This document shows positions 38,683-48,600 of a DNA stretch of 64,000 nucleotides, piece after piece. The DNA comes from an uncultured Clostridia bacterium (GTDB taxonomy: Bacteria > Bacillota > Clostridia > Christensenellales > Borkfalkiaceae): assembly GCA_947626575.1 (NCBI GenBank), contig CANQSR010000001.1, forward strand, positions 62,001-126,000, written 5' to 3'. The position numbers were made by a program, and so were the translations under genes. The number at the start of each line of letters is the position of its first letter. The stretch's first letter is position 1. The notes under the pieces are model-generated. The model was given only the letters and a program-made list of their open reading frames with translations, made no database searches and was not told the origin of the DNA.

Positions 38683-39943
38683 TCTTCTCATGCCCGCATG
38701 GGCGCAGTGGACGCTCGGCATCCTGCTCGCCCTTCTCATCCTGCTCGCGATGGTCACCATCCACGAGTTCGGCCACTATGTTGCGGGGAAAATCCTGAAA
38801 TTCCGCATCAACGAGTTCTCCGTGGGGTTCGGCCCCGCCATTTTCAAGCATACAAGCAAGAAAACGGGCGAACTCTTTGCCGTGCGCCTCATCCCCCTCG
38901 GCGGCTACTGCGCCTTCGACGGCGAGGATGGCCTTGACGAGGCCGAGACGAAAAAGGGGGATACCATGTCCGAGGGAGACCCCTCCGCGGCGGAAACGCC
39001 CGCGCCCGCGGCTTCCGAAAATATCCCCGCGGCTTCCGCAAAGGCGGGGACGCAGGCAAAGGCGGCCGAAAGGAAAGGACCGCCCGTTCCCCGCGGCGGA
39101 AAGTTTACCGAAATGGCGCCGTGGAAGCGCATCATCGTGCTTCTTGCGGGCGCGGCAATGAACTATCTCCTCGCGCTCATCCTCATCTTTGCCCTGTTCG
39201 GAGGGTACGGGCAGAGCCTCATCGAGGTGCGCGGCGTGGCCGAGAGCGCGGATTTTCCCGCGGAGTATTCGTTTGCGGCGGGAGATATCCTGCTCGCGGC
39301 GGAGGGGAAGGACCTGTATCTTTCGACGGATATCGCGCAGGCCGTGAGCGGCAAGAAGGCGGGGGATCTCATCACTGTGCGCGTGGCGGCCAAGACGGAC
39401 GGCGGCTACACCGAGACGGAGCGCAAGATCATGCTCCGCGGCGACGTCCCCGAACTTGCGAGTACGGAGGTGACGGGCGTATGGAACGCCCTCGGCATCG
39501 GCATCGAGGAGCGGGACGGGGCGCGGTATTATATGCTCTCCTCCACGACGTACCGCTTCGGCTTCTTCGAGACGGTCGGCCGCTCCTTCGTCTATTCCTT
39601 CAAGATCGCAGGCTCCATTTTCCGCATCATCGGCGAATTGTTTACGGGCAGGATCGGGCTGAACGTCTTGGGCGGACCCATCACGACCATCCGCATGACT
39701 TCGGAGATCGCCGCTTCGGGAATGCGGAACTTCCTCGAAATCGCGGCGTACATCGGCGTCAATCTCGCCGTGTTCAATCTCCTGCCCATTCCCGCCCTCG
39801 ACGGCAGCAAGATCGTGTTCACGCTCATCGAATGGGTATTCAAAAAGCCCGTTCCCCGCAAGATCGAGGCGGTCATCCACCTTGTGGGCATCGTGCTGCT
39901 CTTCGGGTTCGCCATTCTGGTGGATATCTTACAGTTCGTCTGA
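38672..39943 (+). CDS. rseP: RIP metalloprotease (site-2 protease, RseP-like); ORF-track start 38183 is spurious
   Basis: VTIHEFGHYVAGKIL; PDZ region; NLLPIPALDGSKIVF. Confidence 0.93.
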   Translation: MVNDLLMPAWAQWTLGILLALLILLAMVTIHEFGHYVAGKILKFRINEFSVGFGPAIFKHTSKKTGELFAVRLIPLGGYCAFDGEDGLDEAETKKGDTMSEGDPSAAETPAPAASENIPAASAKAGTQAKAAERKGPPVPRGGKFTEMAPWKRIIVLLAGAAMNYLLALILIFALFGGYGQSLIEVRGVAESADFPAEYSFAAGDILLAAEGKDLYLSTDIAQAVSGKKAGDLITVRVAAKTDGGYTETERKIMLRGDVPELASTEVTGVWNALGIGIEERDGARYYMLSSTTYRFGFFETVGRSFVYSFKIAGSIFRIIGELFTGRIGLNVLGGPITTIRMTSEIAASGMRNFLEIAAYIGVNLAVFNLLPIPALDGSKIVFTLIEWVFKKPVPRKIEAVIHLVGIVLLFGFAILVDILQFV

Positions 39944-39962
39944 ACGCCGTATTTTACAGAGG

Positions 39963-40397
39963 ATGCCCATGAAAGAGGTCTTTTTGTGCTGTGATTTCAA
40001 CTTCGAACACGCGGATACGCCGCCCGAACGGACGGCGCGCGCCCTCTGCGATGCGCTCCGCGCACGGGGGTACGAAGTTTTCTATACGGGGGAGTCCTCT
40101 CCCGATGCGGGCGTAGACGGCTATCTTTGGATGGTCTCCTCCCGCCTCGACGGGGCGAAGGCGCTCGTCCTCGTCTCCGAAAGGCCCGCCGATTGCGCCG
40201 ACGGCTGGGTGCGCTTCGAGTGGGAGAGTTTTTACCGCGATATCACCGTGCGCCGCATGAAAAAGCTGTTCGTCTCCTGCCTCAAAGAGGGCGCAAAAGG
40301 GTACCCGCGCGGCATTGCGGAGAGTCCTTCTTATGCGTGGGATGACGTCTGCGGCCTGCTTGCGGAACTCGATAAATTCTTTTTACAGAACCCTTGA
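39963..40397 (+). CDS. Small stand-alone TIR-like domain protein
   Basis: EVFLCCDFN..ERTARALCDALRARGYEVFYTGE..AKALVLVSERPADCADGWVRFEWESFY resembles the WVkyEW-type bacterial TIR pattern. Confidence 0.5.
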   Translation: MPMKEVFLCCDFNFEHADTPPERTARALCDALRARGYEVFYTGESSPDAGVDGYLWMVSSRLDGAKALVLVSERPADCADGWVRFEWESFYRDITVRRMKKLFVSCLKEGAKGYPRGIAESPSYAWDDVCGLLAELDKFFLQNP

Positions 40398-40416
40398 CCG
40401 CGGACATGGTATAGGG

Positions 40417-40450
40417 AAAGCCCGTCTGAGACCTCTCAGACGGGCTTTTT
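40417..40450. terminator. Bidirectional terminator between convergent genes
   Basis: AAAGCCCGTCTGAGA-cc-TCTCAGACGGGCTTTTT. Confidence 0.9.
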
Positions 40451-40462
40451 GGTGATGTGATG

Positions 40463-41653
40463 TTACGCCGCGGGCGTTATGCCGCCCTCTGCCGCGGCCG
40501 TGGTTTCCGCGGGTTTTTCCTTGGGGTGATATTTTCTCGCCGTCTTGACGAAGGCCTTCGAGCTGAACACGATGATGCCGACGGCGATGACGATGGCGAT
40601 ATCGGGAAGCACATAGCCGGATTGGTAGATGAGGCTATAAAGCCACGCGTTTTGCCCGCCGCCGAAGGAGCCGAAGGCGAACACGCCCGAAAAGTAATGG
40701 CAGATGAAACGCGCCAGCCCCGCCGTGACGCCGCCGAGCGCGATCTGGACCTGCGGGAGGCTATCGAGTTTCTTGCATTTTGCAAACGCCCCCGCAAGGC
40801 CGATGCAGGCGAATGCGGCGGGGTAATCGAGGATGAACTGCGCGGGATGCAGGATGTAGGGGTCCTGAACGGCCTGTAAGAGGCCGTAGATCATGCCCGC
40901 GAACACGCCCTTCTTCACGCCGAACATGTAGGAATAGATGATGAGGGGCAGGAGCGATGCCACGGTGATGGAGCCGCCCTGCGGCATCTTCACGATGCGC
41001 AGGTACGAGAGCGCGAAGCTCATCGCGACGGCGACGCCCGCATAGGAGATGGACTTGGCGTCGAAGCCCTTCTTTTCGCCCTTGCCGAGAAGGAAGGTCG
41101 CGGCGACGATGGCGGCAAGCAGCAGCGCGGCCGAGAGATACAGGCCGATCTGGTCCACCTTGGTGTAGTCGACGTCGCTTTCGTCGTCGGTGACGATCCA
41201 ATTGTTCCAGAGACTGTCTCCGCTCGCAAAGAGCATCCCCATGCACACGAGCGAGGCGATGAGTGCGGCGCCCACGGCGCACCCGCAGAGGATGTAGACG
41301 AGCTTATTGCGCTTGAAAAACAGCACCGCGCCGCTCGCCGCAACGGCGATGAGCAGGATGAGGAGGGGATAGAAGAGCAGGGCCTCGATGCCGTCCTCCA
41401 TAAAGGTGAGGATGAGCAGGACGGCGCCGACGATGCAGGCATACGAGACGGCGCCCAAGCCAAAGTATTTTCCGTACGCGCCCTCGCGTTTCAGAACGTT
41501 CTTATAGACGTATCTGAGGACGAGGAACAAAACAGCATAGACGGCGGCGAGGACGACGGTCAGCCAGAAGAATACGCCGCGCGCGGTGTTGAGGGGCGAA
41601 TCGAACGTGACGGGATACCACGTCGTGTCCGCCAAAAGGGATAGGGACAACAT
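40463..41653 (-). CDS. thiT: Thiamine ECF transporter substrate-binding protein ThiT with an extra N-terminal membrane domain
   Basis: KMPQGGSITVASLLPLIIYSYMFGVKKGVFAGMIYGLLQ, DPYILHPAQFILDYPAAF; TPP riboswitch upstream. Confidence 0.9.
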   Translation of the reverse strand: MLSLSLLADTTWYPVTFDSPLNTARGVFFWLTVVLAAVYAVLFLVLRYVYKNVLKREGAYGKYFGLGAVSYACIVGAVLLILTFMEDGIEALLFYPLLILLIAVAASGAVLFFKRNKLVYILCGCAVGAALIASLVCMGMLFASGDSLWNNWIVTDDESDVDYTKVDQIGLYLSAALLLAAIVAATFLLGKGEKKGFDAKSISYAGVAVAMSFALSYLRIVKMPQGGSITVASLLPLIIYSYMFGVKKGVFAGMIYGLLQAVQDPYILHPAQFILDYPAAFACIGLAGAFAKCKKLDSLPQVQIALGGVTAGLARFICHYFSGVFAFGSFGGGQNAWLYSLIYQSGYVLPDIAIVIAVGIIVFSSKAFVKTARKYHPKEKPAETTAAAEGGITPAA

Positions 41654-41692
41654 ACAGACCTCCGAAAATTTTTTGCGCTACCCGTCCCGAAT

Positions 41693-41727
41693 GAAAAACC
41701 GCCCGCGAAAAAAACGCAGGCGGAAAA
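41693..41727 (-). terminator. Riboswitch expression-platform terminator
   Basis: On - strand CCGCCTGCG-ttttttt-CGCGGGCGGTTTTTC. Confidence 0.8.
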
Positions 41728-41736
41728 CTTCCTTTC

Positions 41737-41816
41737 GACCGTTCTTTCGTCCAAGCATGACCTTGCCCGATTCCAATGGTATGATCTCAGCCCCTTGCGG
41801 GGCACCCACGACGGAT
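41737..41816 (-). ncRNA. TPP riboswitch
   Basis: - strand GTGGGTGCCCCGCAAGGGGCTGAGATCATACCATTGGAATC...: GGGUGCC/GGCUGAGAUCAUACC core. Confidence 0.9.
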
Positions 41817-41833
41817 ATTCACATGTTTTCACA

Positions 41834-41862
41834 AGTATAACGCGTTTTTCACGCAAAGTCAA
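41834..41862 (-). promoter_or_regulatory. Promoter of the TPP riboswitch/thiT transcript
   Basis: - strand TTGACT - 17 - TATACT. Confidence 0.8.
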
Positions 41863-41891
41863 TTGTTTTTCCGAAGAATTTATGATATAAT
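41863..41891 (+). promoter_or_regulatory. Divergent promoter driving a putative ncRNA
   Basis: TTGTTT - 17 - TATAAT, -35 directly abuts the thiT promoter -35. Confidence 0.65.
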
Positions 41892-41896
41892 ACAAA

Positions 41897-42010
41897 ATAC
41901 GTCTCCGCACCCCGCCCTGCCCGCAAAAAGGGGCGCGCCGCAAGGGGATGAAGCGCGCCGCGGAATGCCGTTTTTGAAGGGCAGACCGCGGACATGGTAC
42001 CCGCGTTTTT
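41897..42010 (+). ncRNA. Putative orphan structured small RNA
   Basis: Promoter, long imperfect hairpin CTGCCCGCAAAAA...TTTTTGAAGGGCAG, then CGCGGacatggtacCCGCGTTTTT terminator-like end; no plausible ORF. Confidence 0.4.
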
Positions 42011-42491
42011 GCCGTAAGGCGGAAAATCGCACGAAGTTTTCGCCTCTCTGCAAGCTATCCGCCGCGCCGCCCTTGGGCGCACGCGGAAGCGCCCGGCGGG
42101 CCGCTCATGATTTCCCCCGCGGTTGCAGATACTCATGGGCGGCAGGGGCCGCCGCTCATCCCGCTCGTCACCGCTCGTCGCTGTGCGTCAACCGCGCGTC
42201 ATCCTGTCCCGCCCGCACGTTCTTTGTGACGCCGAAGGGCGGCACGAGCGCAAAGCGCGAAGTAGCGGAGCGAAGGACCCCGAAGAGCGAATATGCAATT
42301 ATAAATTTTTCTTATAGCTGTTATACAAAAATTTTATACCTCCCGAAAATGGGAATGGGGTGAAAGGGGTGTGTGACAAGTGTGTAAGAATAGAACAATA
42401 TGTTGAAAATTACCCCCTAAAATGAGAAAAGAACTCGCAATATGTAAATAATTTACAAAAACGCCCAAAACGAAATCCAAAATAAATTCGT

Positions 42492-42521
42492 TTGACAGCG
42501 AAATGCGCCGTGTGGTATAAT
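42492..42521 (+). promoter_or_regulatory. Promoter of the giant subtilase gene
   Basis: TTGACA - 18 - TATAAT. Confidence 0.8.
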
Positions 42522-42624
42522 TTCACCACAATCAATTATTATATAGCACGCGCGAACGTAATGATTTATGCAAGCGCGCCGCCATAGACCAAGACCAAAA
42601 TACATTGCAGGAAAGAAGGAAACC

Positions 42625-45600
42625 ATGGAAAAGACAGGAAAGAAAATCAAATCGCTCGCCCTGTGCGCGTCGGTCGCGCTCATGGCGGGTACCCTCGCCG
42701 CTTCGCAGTTATTGCCCGTTTTCGAGGGCGTCGGCAGGGGAAACTCCGTTTCGGGCAGCGCAGAGACGGCGCTCGTCAGCGAGCAAAACGCCGCCGCGGT
42801 GGATACGCACGTTTCGTCCTATCTCAACAAGAACGTCGTCCAACAGCTCCCGGATAGCCTCGCCGCAGACAGGGAAATTTCCATCCTCGTAGAGACGGCG
42901 GAGAGCGGGATCATGGCGGCATACGACGCACAGAGCGGGATCTCCCGTTATGCGTCCGTCGCGGAGTTCGCCTCGTCCTCCAAGGGCGCAGAGATCGTTT
43001 CGCGCATCGAACGCAGAAATGCGGACGCCAAGAAATATCTCGAACGGAGCGGCGTCTCCTTTACTTACGGCGCTTCCTACAACGTTCTCATGGGCGGCAT
43101 CGAGATCGTCGCCAAGGCGGGGGATTACTACCGCCTCGTTTCCGCGCTCGCAGGCACGGGGTACACGGCGTCCATCAGCGAGGAATATGCTGTCTGCGAG
43201 GCCCAGCGCGTCGATAACACCGTCCACGTGCATGATACGGGTATTTTCAACAGCGAAGGTTCGGGTTACGATGGGTCGGGGACCGTCGTCGCCGTTCTCG
43301 ATACCGGCCTCGACTATACGCATACGGCGTTTGCAGTGGAGCAGTTCAAATCCACCAACCCCGTCATGACCCCGACCACCATCAACGAAAAGGTTTCGCG
43401 CCTCCGCGCCGCAGAGTATACGCCCGGCCTCTCCGCCGCCAACGTATATCTGAGCGCCAAGATCCCCTATGCCTATGACTATGCCGACCACGATACCGAC
43501 GTCTATCCCCACGGGGACGAACACGGCACGCACGTTTCGGGCATCATCGTCGGCAAGGACGACGAGATCACGGGCGTTGCGCCCAATGCGCAGCTCTGCG
43601 CCATGAAAGTGTTCTCGGATAAGGTCAGCGGCGCGCGCTGGTCGTGGATCCTCTCGGCTTTGGAGGACTGCGTGGTGCTCGATGTGGACGTCATCAACAT
43701 GTCCCTCGGCTCCGCGGCGGGCTTCACGGAGGAATCCGACCCCGAAAAATTGCGGGAAAAGATCGTGTATAACAGCGTCGCCGAACACGGTATCAGCCTC
43801 GTGGCGGCCGCCGGCAACGAATATAACTCCACCTTCGGCTCCGAGAAGAACGGCAACCTCGGCCTCACCTCCAATCCCGACTCCGCGACCATCGGCTCCC
43901 CCGGTTCCTATGATTCGGCGCTCGCCGTCGCGTCCATTTCGGGCGTCAAGACGCCGTTCCTTGAATATAAGGGCCAAATCATCTACTTCACCGAGTCCGC
44001 CGACCAATCCTCCGAGACCCGTCACTTCGTGGACGACATCTTGAAGAATGGCGTGAACGAGCAGGAGTTCGAATACATCACCGTACCCGGCGTGGGCCGC
44101 AGTTCGGATTACAGTTCCATCGAAAACGATATCAAGGGCAAGATCGCGCTTGTCCGCCGCGGCGATACTTCTTTCGAGGATAAGTCGCGCGTTGCGCAGA
44201 GGATGGGCGCCGCCGGCGTCATCATCTACAACAACGTTTCGGGCGACATCACCATGACGGTCGGCTCGGTCACCATCCCCGTCTGCTCCATCTCCCGCGA
44301 TAACGGCGAGTTGCTCGCCTCCGTCAAGAGGGGGAAGATCACCGTCAGCAAGGGCAACACCGCAGGCCCCTTCATGTCCGACTTCTCCTCGTGGGGCCCC
44401 ACGCCCGATCTCCGCATCAAGCCCGAAATCACGGCGCACGGCGGCGATATCTATTCCTCCGTCCGCGGTCAGGAATACGACCGTTTTTCGGGTACCTCGA
44501 TGGCCTCGCCCAACCAGGCAGGCGTCACGGCGCTCGTCCGCCAATACGTAAAAGATAAGTTCCCGCAGGCGACCCGCGCCCAGCAGCTCGCCTACACCAA
44601 CCAGATCATGATGTCCACGACGGATATCGCGAAGAACATGAACGGGCTTCCCTACTCCGTGCGAAAACAGGGCGCAGGGCTTGCCAACCTCATCAAGGCG
44701 ACCACGTCGCCCGCCTTCATCAGCACCTTTGCCCGCGACGACAAAGCCGTGGCAAGCCAAAATCCCGACCGCTTCACCGACAAAGTCATCGACAAGGCCA
44801 AGATCGAATACGGTGACGACAAGGAGCGGAAGGGCAGCTATCAGCTCAAATTCAACATCAACAACATCGAGAGCGCCGCACTCACCTATGACGTGGACGC
44901 CATCGTCATGACCGAGGGCATCAGCGAAAACAAGACCTATAAGGGCGACAGAACCGTCACGCAGGAGGGCTACATCCTCGACGGCGCGAAGGTGAAAGTT
45001 GAGAACGTCACGGGAGACGGCTCCCAAAACGGCAACACCGTCACCGTGCAGGGCAAGGGAACGGCGACCGTCGTCGTCGTCATCACGCTCGACGAAAAGA
45101 CGGATAAGGCCTATCTTGACCAATTTGAAAACGGCATGTATGTGGAGGGGTACATCACCCTCACGGTCCCCAATGAAGAAACAGTCGCCCTGAACGTTCC
45201 CTACCTTGCCTTCTACGGCGATTGGACGGAGGCGCCCATCTTCGACCTCGATTACTTCGAGACCGACAAGGATGCGCTCGACGATTCCCTCGCGACGCTG
45301 GATAAGACGTTGCCCGACGCCTATGCAACGACGCCCGTCGGCGGCTTTTACAGCGACTATATCTCCATGCTCGGCTCCTATGTCTTCGTGCAGGATCCCG
45401 CGGCGACCCCGATCTCCGCGACCCGCGACCACATCGCCCTCACCAACCAGGCAGGGGAAGTCGGCGGCGTCAACTATATCTATGGCATCTATGCGGGGCT
45501 TCTCCGCGGCGCAAAGCGCGTGGAAATGAGCGTCACCGACGCCGTGACGGGGGAGGTCATCTGGCAAAATACGGAGTGGAACCAGCGCAAATCTTACAGC

Positions 45601-48600
45601 GCGGGAAGCTCCATCTATCCCGCGATGATCGATGTGGATTTCCACATGACGGATTACGATTTCAAGAACAACACGAAATATATTTTCCGCGCGGAGGCCA
45701 TCCTCGATTACCCCGGCGAGCAAAATAATAAGAAATCCGTCTTTGAATTCCCGTTCGTGACAGACTTCGAGGCGCCCATCGTGACCGATGCGCAGTTCTA
45801 CACCGAATACGATACCACCGCCAAGAAGAACAAGCTCTTCGCGCGCCTCTATATATATGATAACCATTATACAATGGGCGCGAGCATCGGCCAGCTCGTC
45901 TATGCGGAAAAGGGGTCGGGCTCCATGTATTCCCTCAAAGGGTTCGGCAACTATGTCACGCCCGTCTATTCGCAGTTCAATTCCACTTCGGAGCTGGTCG
46001 TCGAACTCACCGACCACATCGCCGATCTCGCCAATTCCATCACGCCCAATACCTTCTCCGTCGCGCTCTATGACTATGCGATGAACCAGGGCGTCTATGA
46101 GGTCCGCATCCCCGACTCCGTGAAGGGACTCTATTTCAGCGAGATGGAGCATGCGGACGGCACCCCCCTCGGCGAGGGCGAATACGGCGTCACGCTCAGC
46201 CCCAACCAGACGTATGTCCTCGAACCCAAGCTGTATCCCGGCACCGAATGGCGCGAAACGCTCACATATACGAGCAACAACGACGCCGTCGCGAAAGTCG
46301 TCAACGGCAAGATCCTTGCGGTAGGGCAGGGGACGGCGGTCATCACGGCCACGAGTAGCGTGGATAAGAATGCCAAGGCGGAACTCTCCGTCAAGGTCCT
46401 CGGCAGCGGCGACCCCGGTTACGAGGAATACACGGAACCCGTCGTGGATGTGTTCCACATCACGGGTTACGAGACGGACTTCGCCTTCTATGATATTTCC
46501 AACGACGACCGTGACCTCGGCCTTACGGACTCCGTGACGGAATTCTCGGCCAATGCGACGACGTATTCCCTCTCCATGTTCCCCTCCGAGCGCGTCACGC
46601 TCACCTATAAGCTCATCGCCTTCGACCCCGCGTCGACCAAGGTCCTCTTTTCGAGCGGTAGCGAGAGGTATGTCCGCGTCGATGAGAACGGGCAGATCAC
46701 CGCAGTCGCAGAGGGTACCACCTCGGTCATGGTACGCGTTGTGAAGGTCAACGAGGACGGTTCGACGACGCCGACCATGTACAACAGGACGGTCATGATC
46801 ACCGTCAAGGACCCCTATGAGCGCAACGGTCCCTATCTCACCTCCTACCGCGGCGGCGGCATGCAGTCCTATACCGATGCAGACGGCAAAGTCCACGAAC
46901 ACGCCGTCGTCATTCCCAAAGAGCTGGGCTTCACCGAGATCGATCAGTTCGCATTTTCGGGCTATCAATATATCCCCAAGGATCTCTCCGCGGGCGACGT
47001 CATCGACGAAGAGGATCCGAGCGCGACCAAGATCTGGTATTACGGCGATAACTCCGACGTCGAGGAAGTCGTCATTCCCGAAGGCGTGAAGAACATCGGC
47101 AACTATGCCTTTGCGGGCATGACGAGCCTCAAACGCGTGGTGCTTCCCTCCACGCTCAACAGGATCGCCATGGGCGCCTTCTATGGCTGCACCAATCTCA
47201 CCGAAGTCGCCGGCCTCGAATATGTCAAGTTCATCAGCCAGGATGCGTTCTCAGGGCCTGCGGTAAACGGCCAATACACGGCCACGCTGCTCACGGGCGT
47301 CAAGGAAGGATCCTTTGCAAATATCGTGGCGATCGGCGACGGCGCATTCCGCGGCACGCTGCTTTCGCGCATCAATCTGCCCGCCTCGGCGCAGTCCATC
47401 GGCGCCTACGCCTTTGCCGACTCTAAGGTCACAAATGTGACTATACGGGCCTCCAAGATCAAACTCGGCAACTATGCGTTCGCGCGCTGTGCGTCCCTTG
47501 CCAAGATGGAAGTGAACGCCTCCGTCATCCCCGACGGCGTGTTCGAGGGCTGTACAGAACTCGAAAAAATTACGCTCGGCGCGGACGTCGAGAGCATCGG
47601 CCCGAACGCCTTTGCGGGGACGAACATCGCGAGCTTCATTGTGCGGCCGGGCAATCCCAACTTTGCCGCGCAGGATTCCTATTCCTATCTCCTCAGCAAG
47701 GATGGAAAGACGCTCCTTCAAGTGGCGCCCGCGGCAGGAAACACCTTCCCCGCCGCCGATAACACCGATACGCGGCTCGAAAGTCTGGAAGAGATCGGCA
47801 CGGGTGCGTTTTCGAGTTGCACTTCCCTGACGTCGGTGAACCTGCCGAGCGTCAAGCGCGTGGGCAACTATGCGTTCTATGGTTGCGAAGAACTCTCCAC
47901 GCTCCATCTCGGCGCGCTTGAAGAGATCGGCGACTATGCCTTCGCGTTCTCCGGCCTCAAAACCATCCCGACGCTTGCGGATACGCTCACGGAGATCGGC
48001 AGTTATGCCTTCGCGGCCACCGCGCTCACGAGCGTCAATATCGCAGCTGCGGATGCGGAAAAGGGCTTCTTCATCGGCGAGGGCGCCTTTGCGGCCAACA
48101 AGCTTCTCAGCACCGTCACCATCGGCGATAACGTCACCGTCGGCACGGGCGCCTTCCAGGCGGCCTATAACGTCGAGGAAGTCACGATGGGGTCGATGAA
48201 CAGGGACGACGGTGTCACCGTCAAGCAATATTATACGCACATTGTTTCCCCCGAAACCCTTAAATCTGTCACGCTCGGCAAGAACGTGACGGTGGGCGAG
48301 CAGGCCTTCTCCTACCAGACGGGGCTTCAACAGCTGACTGCCGGCGAGGGGACGGTCATCGGCGACGGCGCCTTCTACGGCAGTTCGTCCTTCACGATCA
48401 CTACTAACGGCAACATCTCGGCCGTCAATCTTACGGCAGATCTCTCCAAGGTCAAATCCATCGGCGCGGATGCGTTCTCAGGCCCCGCTGTCAACATGTA
48501 TATTTCCTTTACGAGCAAAGGGCAGGACGAACCCGATTCCATTTCCGATGAAGGGAGTATAGGCTGGTGGCAGGCGCCGCAGATCACGACGGTGAACCTT

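Noticed and set aside
11737-41999. CGGACATGG as a polar Chi/KOPS-type motif
   Set aside because: Occurrences are about equally split between strands (roughly 9 versus 11 for GACATGG) although nearly all genes share one direction
41897-42010. SRP RNA, tmRNA, 6S or RNase P RNA
   Set aside because: Lacks the diagnostic conserved segments I can recall for SRP, tmRNA and RNase P; 6S cannot be excluded but the central bubble is not evident
42709-46968. 1419-aa ORF on the - strand (and similar long antisense ORFs at 740-2521, 50335-54387, 61680-63956, 14925-17177)
   Set aside because: Antisense shadows of well-supported + strand genes; GC-rich third positions suppress stops on the opposite strand, and the translations have no recognisable domain or RBS
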